Shown here one piece after another: positions 55,600 to 63,559 of a stretch of 64,000 nucleotides of DNA. Below the pieces are notes generated by a model. The model made no database searches and was not told the DNA's origin. It was given only the letters and a program-made list of their open reading frames with translations. This stretch comes from Lacisediminimonas profundi. GTDB taxonomy: Bacteria; Pseudomonadota; Gammaproteobacteria; Burkholderiales; Burkholderiaceae_D. The stretch covers positions 310,001 to 374,000 of the forward strand of contig NZ_VTTH01000004.1 in NCBI RefSeq assembly GCF_008831265.1, read 5' to 3'. The first letter of the stretch is position 1. Every line of letters starts with the position of its first letter. The translations under genes were made by a program, and so were the position numbers.

Positions 55600-57390
55600 A
55601 TGGGTCAATACGTTCCGCCGCTGCGTGACATGCAGTTCGTGATGCACGAACTGCTGGATGTCCAGAGCGAACTCAAGCAGCTTCCGAAACACGCTGAAAT
55701 CGACGCCGACATCATCAACCAGGTCCTCGATGAGGGCGGCAAGTTCACCTCGCAAGTCCTGTTCCCGCTGAATCACGTCGGTGATCGGGAAGGCTGCCGG
55801 CTGGACAAGGAAACCCACGAGGTGCATACGCCCACCGGATTCAAGCAGGCTTACCAGCAGTATGTGGAAGCGGGCTGGCCGTCCTTGTCCTGCGATCCGG
55901 AGTACGGCGGCCAGGGCCTGCCGCTGGTGATCAATAACGCCATCTACGAAATGCTGAACGCGTCCAACCAGGCCTGGACCATGTATCCGGGGCTGTCGCA
56001 CGGCGCTTACGAGTGCCTGCACGAGCACGGCACTCCCGAGCAGAAGGCGCTGTACCTGCCCAGGCTGGTGTCCGGCGAGTGGACCGGCACCATGTGCCTG
56101 ACGGAGCCGCATTGCGGCACTGACTTGGGCTTGCTGCGCAGCAAGGCAGAGCCGCAGGCCGACGGCTCGTACAAGATCACGGGCGGCAAGATATTCATCT
56201 CCGCCGGCGAACACGACATGGCGGCCAACATCATTCACCTGGTGCTGGCACGGCTGCCGGACGCGCCCACCGGCACGCGCGGCATTTCCTTGTTCCTGGT
56301 CCCGAAGTTCCTTCCCGATGCGGATGGCACGCTCGGCGCCCGCAACCCGGTTTTTTGCGGCGCGATCGAAGAGAAGATGGGCATACACGGCAATGCCACT
56401 TGCCAGATCAACCTGGACGGCGCCACCGGCTGGCTGATCGGCCAGCCGAACAAGGGCCTGAACGCGATGTTCGTGATGATGAACGCCGCGCGCCTGGGCG
56501 TGGGCATGCAGTCGCTGGGCCTGACCGAGGTTGCGTACCAGAATGCCCTGGCCTACGCCAAAGAGCGCCTGCAGATGCGCAGCCTGTCGGGCGTGAAAGC
56601 GCCTGACAAGCCGGCTGATCCGATCATCGTGCATCCGGACGTGCGTCGCATGGTGCTGACGGCGCGTGCCTATGCCGAAGGCGGGCGCGCGTTCAGCACC
56701 TATATCGCACTGCAGATCGACAAGGAACTCAACCATCCTGACGAGGAGGTACGCAAGGATGCGGCTGACCAGGTCGCCCTGCTGACGCCTGTCATCAAGG
56801 CCTTCCTGACCGACAACGCATGGATCGCCACCTCGGAGGCGATGCAGGTGTTCGGCGGCCATGGCTACATCGTCGAATCCGGCATCGAGCAGTATGTGCG
56901 CGACGCCCGTATCAACATGATCTACGAAGGCACGAACACGGTGCAATCGCTGGACCTGCTGGGCCGCAAGATCCTGATGGACAACGGCGCCAAGCTGCGC
57001 AAGTTCGGCGAGCAGGTGAAATCCTTTGTCGAGGAAAACGGCACCGACGAGGCGATGTCCGAGTTCATCACGCCGCTGGCCGACCTTGGCGACAAGGTGA
57101 CCAAGCTGACGATGGAAATCGGCATGAAGGCGTTCCAGAACCAGGACGAGGTGGGCGCCGCCGCCGTGCCTTACCTGCGCGTTCTGGGTCATATGGTGTA
57201 CGCCTACTTCTTTGCGCGCATGGCCAAGATCGCGCTCGAGAAGCAAGACTCGGGAGATGACTTCTACAAGTCGAAACTGGGAACCGCACGATTCTATTTT
57301 GCGCGCCTGCTCCCTGAAACGGCGATGCTGATCCGCCAGGCCCGTGCCGGTTCGGCCACGCTGATGGCGCTGGACGCAGACTTGCTCTGA
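55600..57390 (+). CDS. Long acyl-CoA dehydrogenase (FadE-like, about 600 residues)
   Basis: A 596-residue acyl-CoA dehydrogenase with the extended C-terminal domain of the FadE/very-long-chain subgroup. MCLTEPHCGTDLGLLRSKA forms the substrate/FAD region, E443 in MIYEGTNTVQ is the catalytic base, and QVFGGHGYIVESG is also conserved. It oxidises acyl-CoA to trans-2-enoyl-CoA with electrons to ETF. The ATG at 55600 has CAGGAGAG upstream. It is the first enzyme of the resident beta-oxidation operon. A 14-bp repeat array begins over its stop codon. Confidence 0.95.
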   Translation: MGQYVPPLRDMQFVMHELLDVQSELKQLPKHAEIDADIINQVLDEGGKFTSQVLFPLNHVGDREGCRLDKETHEVHTPTGFKQAYQQYVEAGWPSLSCDPEYGGQGLPLVINNAIYEMLNASNQAWTMYPGLSHGAYECLHEHGTPEQKALYLPRLVSGEWTGTMCLTEPHCGTDLGLLRSKAEPQADGSYKITGGKIFISAGEHDMAANIIHLVLARLPDAPTGTRGISLFLVPKFLPDADGTLGARNPVFCGAIEEKMGIHGNATCQINLDGATGWLIGQPNKGLNAMFVMMNAARLGVGMQSLGLTEVAYQNALAYAKERLQMRSLSGVKAPDKPADPIIVHPDVRRMVLTARAYAEGGRAFSTYIALQIDKELNHPDEEVRKDAADQVALLTPVIKAFLTDNAWIATSEAMQVFGGHGYIVESGIEQYVRDARINMIYEGTNTVQSLDLLGRKILMDNGAKLRKFGEQVKSFVEENGTDEAMSEFITPLADLGDKVTKLTMEIGMKAFQNQDEVGAAAVPYLRVLGHMVYAYFFARMAKIALEKQDSGDDFYKSKLGTARFYFARLLPETAMLIRQARAGSATLMALDADLL

Positions 57391-57438
57391 TTCCTTTGCT
57401 CTGATGCCTTTGTTCTGATTCCACTGCACTGATACCAC
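57383..57438. repeat. Four tandem copies of a 14-bp unit over the stop codon of the acyl-CoA dehydrogenase gene
   Basis: Units: TGCTCTGATTCCTT, TGCTCTGATGCCTT, TGTTCTGATTCCAC, TGCACTGATACCAC, then a partial TGCTCT. The first contains the TGA stop at 57388-57390. The unit sequence differs from the array at 52991, but period and position over a stop are the same. Confidence 0.9.
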
Positions 57439-57456
57439 TGCTCTCAAGGATTGTTT

Positions 57457-59844
57457 ATGTCGAATTTCATCGTCAGGAAAGTGGCCGTTCTGGGCGCCGG
57501 CGTGATGGGCGCGCAGATCGCCGCCCATTGCGTCAATGCCCGTGTGCCGGTCGTGCTGTTCGACCTGCCGGCCAAGGAAGGCCCGAAGAACGGCATCGTG
57601 CTGCGTGCCATCGAGAACCTCAAGAAGCTGAGCCCGGCGCCGCTGGGCAATCGTGACGACGCATCGCTGATCCAGGTCGCAAATTACGAGGACGACCTGG
57701 CACTGCTGCAAGGCTGCGACCTGATCATCGAAGCGATCGCGGAGCGAATGGACTGGAAGCACGACCTGTACAAGAAGGTCGCGCCGCATATCGCTGCCAA
57801 CGCGATTTTTGCCACCAATACTTCGGGGCTTTCGATCAACCGCCTGTCGGAGGGCTTCGATGAAGAACTGAAATCGCGTTTCTGCGGCGTGCACTTTTTC
57901 AACCCGCCGCGCTACATGCATCTGGTCGAATTGATCCCGACCGCGTCGACCCGTGCCGACATCCTCGATCAGCTCGAAGGATTCCTTACGACGGCGCTGG
58001 GCAAGGGCGTGGTTCGCGCCAAGGACACGCCGAATTTCATCGCCAACCGGGTCGGTGTATTCGGCATGCTGGCCACGATCCACGAGGCCCAGAAATTCGG
58101 CCTCAGCGTCGACGTGGTGGATGACCTGACCGGCGCCCGGCTCGGGCGCGCCAAGTCCGGCACCTTCCGCACGGCGGACGTGGTCGGCCTGGACACCATG
58201 GGTCATGTGATCAAGACCATGCAGGACAATCTTGCGGACGACCCGTTCTTCGCGGTCTACCAGACCCCGGCCATCCTGCAGCAACTGGTGCAGGCCGGCG
58301 CGCTGGGCCAGAAGACCGGCGCCGGCTTCTACAAGAAAGTGGGCAAGGACATCCTGCGCATCGACGCCGTAAAGGGCGACTACGTCGCCGGCGGGGGCAA
58401 GGCCGACGACCTGGTGGGCCGCATCCTGAAGGAGAAGGACCCTGCCAAGCGCATGAAGGCGCTGCACGACTCCACCAATCCGCAGGCGCAGTTCCTGTGG
58501 GCGATTTTCCGTGACAGCTTCCATTACATCGCGGTCCATCTGGAGAGCATTGCCGACAACGCGCGCGATATCGACCTGGCGCTGCGCTGGGGATTCGGAT
58601 GGAATCTTGGCCCGTTCGAGAGCTGGCAGGCAGCCGGCTGGCAACAGGTCGCGACCTGGGTCAAGGAAGACATCGACGCCGGCCGCGCGCTGTCCACGGC
58701 GCCGCTGCCGGATTGGGTCTTCGACGGCCGCACCGGCGTGCACGGCGCCGATGGTTCCTGGTCTGCTGCAAGCCGCAGCAACGTGGCGAGTTCCGAATTG
58801 CCGGTGTACCGCCGCCAGGTATTCCGGGCGCCGGTGCTGGGATCGGGCGCGGCCGACGGCCGTACCGGCGGCACCACGGTGTTCGAAGATGAAGCCGTGC
58901 GCATCTGGCATCCGGACGGCGAGGTTCTCGTGCTGTCGCTGAAGACCAAAATGCATGTGATCAGCCCGGGCGTCATCGACGGCCTGGCGCGTGCGATCGC
59001 CGAAGCGGAGAGTAATTACAAGGGACTGGTCATCTGGAACGCCGACGCTGCAGAAGGCGGCGCGTTCTCGGCTGGCGCGGACCTGCAGGCAATGCTGCCG
59101 GTATTCATGTCGGGCGGCGTCAAGGCGATCGAACCTGAAGTGTCGCGCCTGCAGCAGGCACACCTTTCCATGAAATACGCCAATGTGCCGGTGGTGGCGG
59201 CAGTGGCCGGACTGGCCCTGGGTGGTGGCTGCGAACTGCTGATGCACGCCGCACGCCGGGTGGCGTCGCTCGAATCGTATATCGGCCTGGTCGAGGTGGG
59301 TGTCGGCCTGATACCGGCCGGCGGCGGCCTGAAGGAGGCGGCGTTGCGCGCAGCAGCCGAGGCCAAGGGCAACGACATCCTGCAGTTCCTGAAGTCCGGT
59401 TTCACCAATGCCGCGATGGCCAACGTGTCGAAGTCCGCGCTGGAAGCGCAGCAGATGGGCTACCTGCGCGCCGACGACGTGATCGTCTACAACCCGCATG
59501 AACTGCTGCACGTGGCCACCAGCCAGGCGCGCGCGATGTACGAGGCAGGATATCGGCCACCGGTACGCAAGCTGGTGCCGGTCACGGGCCGCTACGGCAT
59601 GGCGACCATTACTGCGCAGCTGGTCAACATGCGCGACGGTGGTTTCATCTCGGCGCATGACTACAAACTGGCCAGCATGATCGCCAGCGTGGTCAGCGGC
59701 GGCGATATCGAACCGGGCAGCATGGTCGACGAACAGTGGCTGCTCGATCTTGAGCGCAAGGCCTTCATGGAATTGTTGAGCCACCCGAAAACCCAGGAGC
59801 GCATCATGGGCATGATGCAGACCGGGAAGCCGGTGCGCAACTGA
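57457..59844 (+). CDS. Bifunctional 3-hydroxyacyl-CoA dehydrogenase / enoyl-CoA hydratase (FadB-type)
   Basis: A 795-residue multifunctional beta-oxidation enzyme. The NAD-dependent 3-hydroxyacyl-CoA dehydrogenase is N-terminal: Rossmann motif VAVLGAGVMGAQIAAHC, then HFFNPPRYMHLVE with the catalytic His. The hydratase/isomerase-like domain is C-terminal (about 480-795), with oxyanion-hole segments FSAGADLQAM and ALGGGCELLMHAA. The order is reversed relative to E. coli FadB. It hydrates enoyl-CoA and oxidises the product. ATG at 57457, preceded by CAAGGA. Confidence 0.95.
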   Translation: MSNFIVRKVAVLGAGVMGAQIAAHCVNARVPVVLFDLPAKEGPKNGIVLRAIENLKKLSPAPLGNRDDASLIQVANYEDDLALLQGCDLIIEAIAERMDWKHDLYKKVAPHIAANAIFATNTSGLSINRLSEGFDEELKSRFCGVHFFNPPRYMHLVELIPTASTRADILDQLEGFLTTALGKGVVRAKDTPNFIANRVGVFGMLATIHEAQKFGLSVDVVDDLTGARLGRAKSGTFRTADVVGLDTMGHVIKTMQDNLADDPFFAVYQTPAILQQLVQAGALGQKTGAGFYKKVGKDILRIDAVKGDYVAGGGKADDLVGRILKEKDPAKRMKALHDSTNPQAQFLWAIFRDSFHYIAVHLESIADNARDIDLALRWGFGWNLGPFESWQAAGWQQVATWVKEDIDAGRALSTAPLPDWVFDGRTGVHGADGSWSAASRSNVASSELPVYRRQVFRAPVLGSGAADGRTGGTTVFEDEAVRIWHPDGEVLVLSLKTKMHVISPGVIDGLARAIAEAESNYKGLVIWNADAAEGGAFSAGADLQAMLPVFMSGGVKAIEPEVSRLQQAHLSMKYANVPVVAAVAGLALGGGCELLMHAARRVASLESYIGLVEVGVGLIPAGGGLKEAALRAAAEAKGNDILQFLKSGFTNAAMANVSKSALEAQQMGYLRADDVIVYNPHELLHVATSQARAMYEAGYRPPVRKLVPVTGRYGMATITAQLVNMRDGGFISAHDYKLASMIASVVSGGDIEPGSMVDEQWLLDLERKAFMELLSHPKTQERIMGMMQTGKPVRN

Positions 59845-59881
59845 GCTGGCGCGGCTCGCAAACGAATCAGGAGAGCATCAA

Positions 59882-61078
59882 ATGAGCAAACAACTTCAGG
59901 ACGCCTACATCGTAGCGGCAACCCGCACACCGATCGGCAAGGCCCCGCGCGGCATGTTCCGCAATGTCCGTCCGGATGACCTGCTGGTGCGGGCCATCCA
60001 GTCCGCCGTGGCGCAGGTCCCCGGCCTTGACCCGGCGCTGATCGAAGACGCGATCATCGGCTGTTCGTTCCCGGAGGCTGAACAAGGCTTGAACATGGCG
60101 CGCATGGCGGTGCTGCTGGCCGGCCTGCCGCGCTCGGTGGGCGGCGTGACCGTCAACCGCTACTGCGCATCCGGCCTGACGGCGATCGCCATGGCCGCCG
60201 ACCGCATCCGCGTCGGCGAGGCCGATGTGATGATCGCCGGCGGCGCCGAGTCGATGTCGATGGTGCCGATGATGGGCCATCATCCTTCCATGAACATGGG
60301 CATTTTCAAGGATGAAAATGTCGGCATGGCCTATGGCATGGGCCTGACGGCGGAGAACGTCGCCAAGCAGTGGAAGGTCAGCCGCGAAGCGCAGGATCAA
60401 TTCGCGCTGGAGTCGCACCTGAAAGCGATCGCCGCCCAGCAAAGCGGCGAGCGGGCCGACGAGATGACATCCGTCGAGATTGTCGAAAAATTTCCCAACC
60501 TGGCAAACGGCCAAGTGGACATTGTCACCCGCACCGTGTCGGACGACGAAGGTCCGCGCGCCGACACCAGCCTGGAAGCGCTGGCTCGGCTCAAGCCCGT
60601 ATTCGCTGCAAAGGGCAGCGTCACCGCCGGCAACAGCTCGCAAACCTCGGACGGCGCCGGCGCCCTGATCCTGGTCAGCGAAAAAATACTGCGCCAGTTC
60701 AACCTGACGCCGCTGGCGCGATTCGTTTCGTTCGCCGTACGCGGCGTGCCGCCGGAAATCATGGGCATCGGTCCCAAGGAGGCGATCCCGGCCGCGCTGC
60801 GCGCCGGCGGCCTGAGCCAGGACCAGATCGACTGGTTCGAGTTGAACGAAGCCTTTGCCGCACAGGCACTGGCCGTGATGAACGACCTGGGCATGGATCC
60901 GGCCAAGGTGAATCCGCTGGGCGGCGCAATTGCGCTGGGCCACCCGCTCGGCGCTACCGGCGCGATCCGCGCCGCGACGACGATTCACGCCATGCGGCGC
61001 CGTAACCTCAAGTACGGCATGGTGACCATGTGCGTCGGCACCGGCATGGGTGCCGCCGGCATTTTCGAGCGCCTCTGA
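59882..61078 (+). CDS. Acetyl-CoA C-acyltransferase (3-ketoacyl-CoA thiolase, FadA-type)
   Basis: A 398-residue thiolase with nucleophile C95 (NRYCASGLTAI), H354 (GHPLGATG) and C384 (MCVGTGMG). It performs the final thiolysis in the operon's beta-oxidation spiral. The ATG at 59882 has CAGGAGAG 8 nt upstream. Together with the upstream dehydrogenase and bifunctional protein it completes a full pathway. An intrinsic terminator follows at 61099. Confidence 0.96.
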   Translation: MSKQLQDAYIVAATRTPIGKAPRGMFRNVRPDDLLVRAIQSAVAQVPGLDPALIEDAIIGCSFPEAEQGLNMARMAVLLAGLPRSVGGVTVNRYCASGLTAIAMAADRIRVGEADVMIAGGAESMSMVPMMGHHPSMNMGIFKDENVGMAYGMGLTAENVAKQWKVSREAQDQFALESHLKAIAAQQSGERADEMTSVEIVEKFPNLANGQVDIVTRTVSDDEGPRADTSLEALARLKPVFAAKGSVTAGNSSQTSDGAGALILVSEKILRQFNLTPLARFVSFAVRGVPPEIMGIGPKEAIPAALRAGGLSQDQIDWFELNEAFAAQALAVMNDLGMDPAKVNPLGGAIALGHPLGATGAIRAATTIHAMRRRNLKYGMVTMCVGTGMGAAGIFERL

Positions 61079-61098
61079 CCGGCAATTGCAACAGTAGC

Positions 61099-61133
61099 GG
61101 CCGTACGATTCCTGTGTCGTACGGCCTTTTTTT
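61099..61133 (+). terminator. Terminator after the thiolase, directly before the enoyl-CoA hydratase gene
   Basis: GGCCGTACGA (61099-61108) pairs with TCGTACGGCC (61117-61126), followed by seven T. The next gene's ribosome site begins only about 4 bp after the T run, so the hydratase must be read through it or be transcribed from elsewhere. Confidence 0.9.
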
Positions 61134-61145
61134 CAGGGAGGGGAC

Positions 61146-61910
61146 ATGAGCGTTGCGATCAACAAGGCAGACGGCATACTCGTCATCGAGTTCGACCGGG
61201 CCGACAAGAAAAATGCCATCACTGCGGTGATGTACCAGCTGATGGCGGATGCAATTGCCGACGGCGAGCGCGATCCGGAAGTGCGGGCATTGCTGTTCCA
61301 GGGCAAGCCCGAGGTGTTCACCGCCGGCAACGACCTGGACGACTTCCTGCGCACGCCACCCAAAGGCGCGGACAGCCCGGTGTACCAGTTCATGCGCAAC
61401 CTGTCGCAGGCCAGCAAGCCGGTGATTGCCGCCGTTGCCGGGCCGGCGGTCGGCATCGGCACTACCATGCTGCTGCATTGCGACCTGGTCTACGCGGCGG
61501 ACAATGCGCGCTTCTCGATGCCGTTCACCCAGCTCGGGCTGTGCCCGGAATTTGCCTCCAGCGCCCTGCTGCCGCAGATGGCCGGCTATCATCGGGCCGC
61601 AGAAAAGCTGCTGCTTGGCGAAGCGTTTTCAGCGGAAGAGGCCCTGCAGATGGGACTGGTCAACAAGGTCCTGCCAGTGGGCGAGTTGGCGTCATATGCA
61701 CGCGCCAGGGCGCTGGCGCTGGCCGCACTGCCGGCATCGTCGCTGCGTATCACCAAGCGGCTGATGAAGAGCACCCAGGTCCAGACCCTGCCGGCAGTCA
61801 TTGCCGAGGAAGCCAGCCATTTCAGTGCCATGCTGACGGCGCCCGAGGCGAAGGAAGCCTTTACGGCATTCTTCGAGAAGCGCAAGGCGGATTTCAGCAA
61901 GTTCAGCTGA
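61146..61910 (+). CDS. Enoyl-CoA hydratase/isomerase family protein
   Basis: A 254-residue crotonase-fold protein. The oxyanion-hole segments FTAGNDLDDFL and AGPAVGIGTTMLLHCD are present, and ARFSMPFTQLGLCPE carries one typical acid residue position. The other hydratase Glu is not clear, so isomerase or another crotonase activity is possible. GGGAGGGG precedes the ATG by 3-9 nt. It adds an accessory step, probably for unsaturated fatty acids, to the operon. Confidence 0.9.
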   Translation: MSVAINKADGILVIEFDRADKKNAITAVMYQLMADAIADGERDPEVRALLFQGKPEVFTAGNDLDDFLRTPPKGADSPVYQFMRNLSQASKPVIAAVAGPAVGIGTTMLLHCDLVYAADNARFSMPFTQLGLCPEFASSALLPQMAGYHRAAEKLLLGEAFSAEEALQMGLVNKVLPVGELASYARARALALAALPASSLRITKRLMKSTQVQTLPAVIAEEASHFSAMLTAPEAKEAFTAFFEKRKADFSKFS

Positions 61911-61960
61911 CAGGCAGTTTTTCGGCGCAGCAAGTGCGCAACGGCTGATCGACCTTATAA

Positions 61961-61985
61961 CTCCCTCCCCTTGAAAGGGAGGGAG
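61961..61985. repeat. Isolated G/C-rich inverted repeat (REP-like)
   Basis: CTCCCTCCC (61961-61969) pairs with GGGAGGGAG (61977-61985) across a 7-nt loop. It lacks a T run for the plus strand. The sequence type is common as an intergenic repeat in proteobacteria, but only this copy is visible here. The rest of 61986-62152 shows no feature. Confidence 0.5.
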
Positions 61986-62152
61986 CGACCGTAGTGTCGC
62001 GTATGGCCAAGGACGATATTCGCCATTCCGTTCGCTGACCGTCTCCCCGGAAGTGCAATTACTAATACTTCCAAAAAATCCCATGAATATGGCGTTCGGC
62101 GCGGGCGGTTTTTGATTACCTTGCCCTTCCTGATACTCATTTCCCTTCATCG

Positions 62153-62929
62153 ATGAAACCGAACAAACAGCCGGACAATCGTTCCGCCGGTGATGTGGTG
62201 CTCGATCGTGTCTGTTTCGGCTATACGGAGGAGGCGCCTGCGCTGTTCGAGGGGCTGTGCATGCATGTCAGGGCGGGCGAGATGGCGGCAGTGGTGGGCG
62301 AGGCAGGGTGCGGCAAGACCACGCTGCTCCAGATGCTCTGCGGTCTCCATGTGCCCCGGTCGGGCCTGATCCGGGTCGGCGGCTGGTGTGCCGACCCACT
62401 GCCTGGACCGGGCCCCCGCATCGGCTTCGTGCCGCGGGAGCCCATGCTGTTTGGCGGATCGGTCTTCAGCAACCTGCGCCTGGCAAATCCGGACGCCGAT
62501 GTCGAGCGCATGGTGCAGGCCTGCCAGCTGGCGAACCTGCACCTGACCCTGGGCGCGCACCCCGACGGCTACCACGCCGACATCGGCGAGGGCGGTGCGC
62601 TGCTTGATCTCGTCGAACGCCAATGCGTCGGTGTTGCCCGCGCGTTGCTGAAGCGGCCGGACGTCCTGATCCTGGATGACTGTTTCGCCGGACTGCGCGC
62701 CGGCTGTCGCAAGCGTCTGCTGGACGCCATCAATGGCTTGAAGGGCATCCTGACCCTGATCGTGACTGCCAGGCGGGTTCCGGCCGGCCTGGATGTCGAC
62801 ACCGTGTTCCGCTTGCGCGCCGAGCAGGCGGTTCGCCTGTCCGTGGTCCCGCGCCGGGACGAAGCCGGCCGGTCCGTATCGAGGTGGCGCGGGCCGCACA
62901 CCGGCCGGGCCGGCGGTGGGATACAATGA
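62153..62929 (+). CDS. Stand-alone ABC ATPase domain with degenerate catalytic motifs
   Basis: A 258-residue single nucleotide-binding domain resembling ABC exporters. Walker A is intact: GEAGCGKTT at residues 49-57. Other motifs are damaged: the Q-loop reads FVPRE (Gln to R95), the signature LSGGQ reads LDLVE at 151-155, Walker B ends LDD with D176 in place of Glu, and the H-loop His is A206. ATP binding without efficient hydrolysis is therefore expected. No membrane domain is encoded beside it. The last codons overlap the -10 box of rnpB. Partner and function are unknown. Confidence 0.85.
   Translation: MKPNKQPDNRSAGDVVLDRVCFGYTEEAPALFEGLCMHVRAGEMAAVVGEAGCGKTTLLQMLCGLHVPRSGLIRVGGWCADPLPGPGPRIGFVPREPMLFGGSVFSNLRLANPDADVERMVQACQLANLHLTLGAHPDGYHADIGEGGALLDLVERQCVGVARALLKRPDVLILDDCFAGLRAGCRKRLLDAINGLKGILTLIVTARRVPAGLDVDTVFRLRAEQAVRLSVVPRRDEAGRSVSRWRGPHTGRAGGGIQ
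62922..62927 (+). promoter_or_regulatory. -10 box of rnpB inside the end of the ABC gene
   Basis: TACAAT at 62922-62927, 7 bp before the expected RNase P RNA 5' end (62935). A clear -35 box is not visible at the right distance. The element overlaps the final codon and TGA of the upstream gene. Confidence 0.6.
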
Positions 62930-62934
62930 CTGCC

Positions 62935-63280
62935 GAAGCAAGCCAGACAGCCGCTGGCGCGAATGCAAGTTCGCGCGGGAGGAAGGTCCGGACTCCACAG
63001 AGCAGGGTGACGGCTAACGACCGTCCGCCGTGAGGCGCGGAACAGGGCCACAGAGACGAGTCTTCGGGAGCGCGGCGCAAGCCGGTAACGCTCACGAAGG
63101 GTGAAACGCGGTAACCTCCACCCGGAGCAATTCCAAATAGGCACGCGATGATGCTGCTCGCTGAGCGTGCGGGTAGGAAGCTTGAGCCTGCGAGCAATCG
63201 CAGGCCTAGATGAATGGCTGTCATAGCGCCCGGTTCGCCGGTCGCCGTAACAGAATCCGGCCTATCGGCTTGCTTCGCTT
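62935..63280 (+). ncRNA. rnpB: RNase P RNA (bacterial type A)
   Basis: A transcript of about 345 nt. Conserved regions are GAGGAAGGTCCGGACTCC after P3/P4 and ACAGAGCAGGGTG, further GGGTGAAACGCGGTAACC, AAATAGGCA, GTAGGAAGC and the final CGTAACAGAATCCGGCCTAT. The 5' bases GAAGCAAGCC pair with GGCTTGCTTC at the 3' end (helix P1). It is the catalytic RNA that matures tRNA 5' ends. Both ends are estimates within a few nucleotides. Confidence 0.95.
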
Positions 63281-63503
63281 GATTTTCGGTGCGTTTGCAG
63301 TTGACAGACGACAAAGCCTTGCCAGCGGCGGCCGCTATGCTCTTTCCAGAGAGTGCGGCGGCCGTGGGACGGGACGCGCAGGGGCGCGACCTTCAGGTGA
63401 TTTGCGCGAACTGTTCCGATTCCATCCCACGACCGGCGCATTGCTCCCCTCCATTCTTCCCCCGGTGTGTTCTCGCGTTCGTTGTTCGTTTGGTACCCTT
63501 GGT

Positions 63504-63532
63504 TTGATCACTGGCCGTGGCCGATATAGAAT
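63504..63532 (+). promoter_or_regulatory. Predicted promoter of the RfaH-like gene
   Basis: TTGATC (63504-63509) and TAGAAT (63527-63532) with 17 bp spacing. The start point would be near 63539, giving a leader of about 20 nt that can fold as ATCGGG/CCCGAT (63531-63548). The rest of 63281-63503 shows no coding or structural feature I can support. Confidence 0.5.
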
Positions 63533-63559
63533 CGGGCTTTTACCCGATCGGGTTTCTCC

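Noticed and set aside
55585-59784. A 1399-codon open frame on the minus strand
   Set aside because: It lies antisense to the acyl-CoA dehydrogenase and FadB genes, which have clear motifs. High-G+C third positions remove stops from this opposite frame, and the translation is low-complexity, His/Arg/Gln-rich, with no domain.
63320-63370. Possible ops element (GGCGGCCGCT) and repeated GCGGCGGCCG upstream of the RfaH-like gene
   Set aside because: It differs from the ops consensus at several positions and lies upstream of the predicted start site, so it would not be transcribed.
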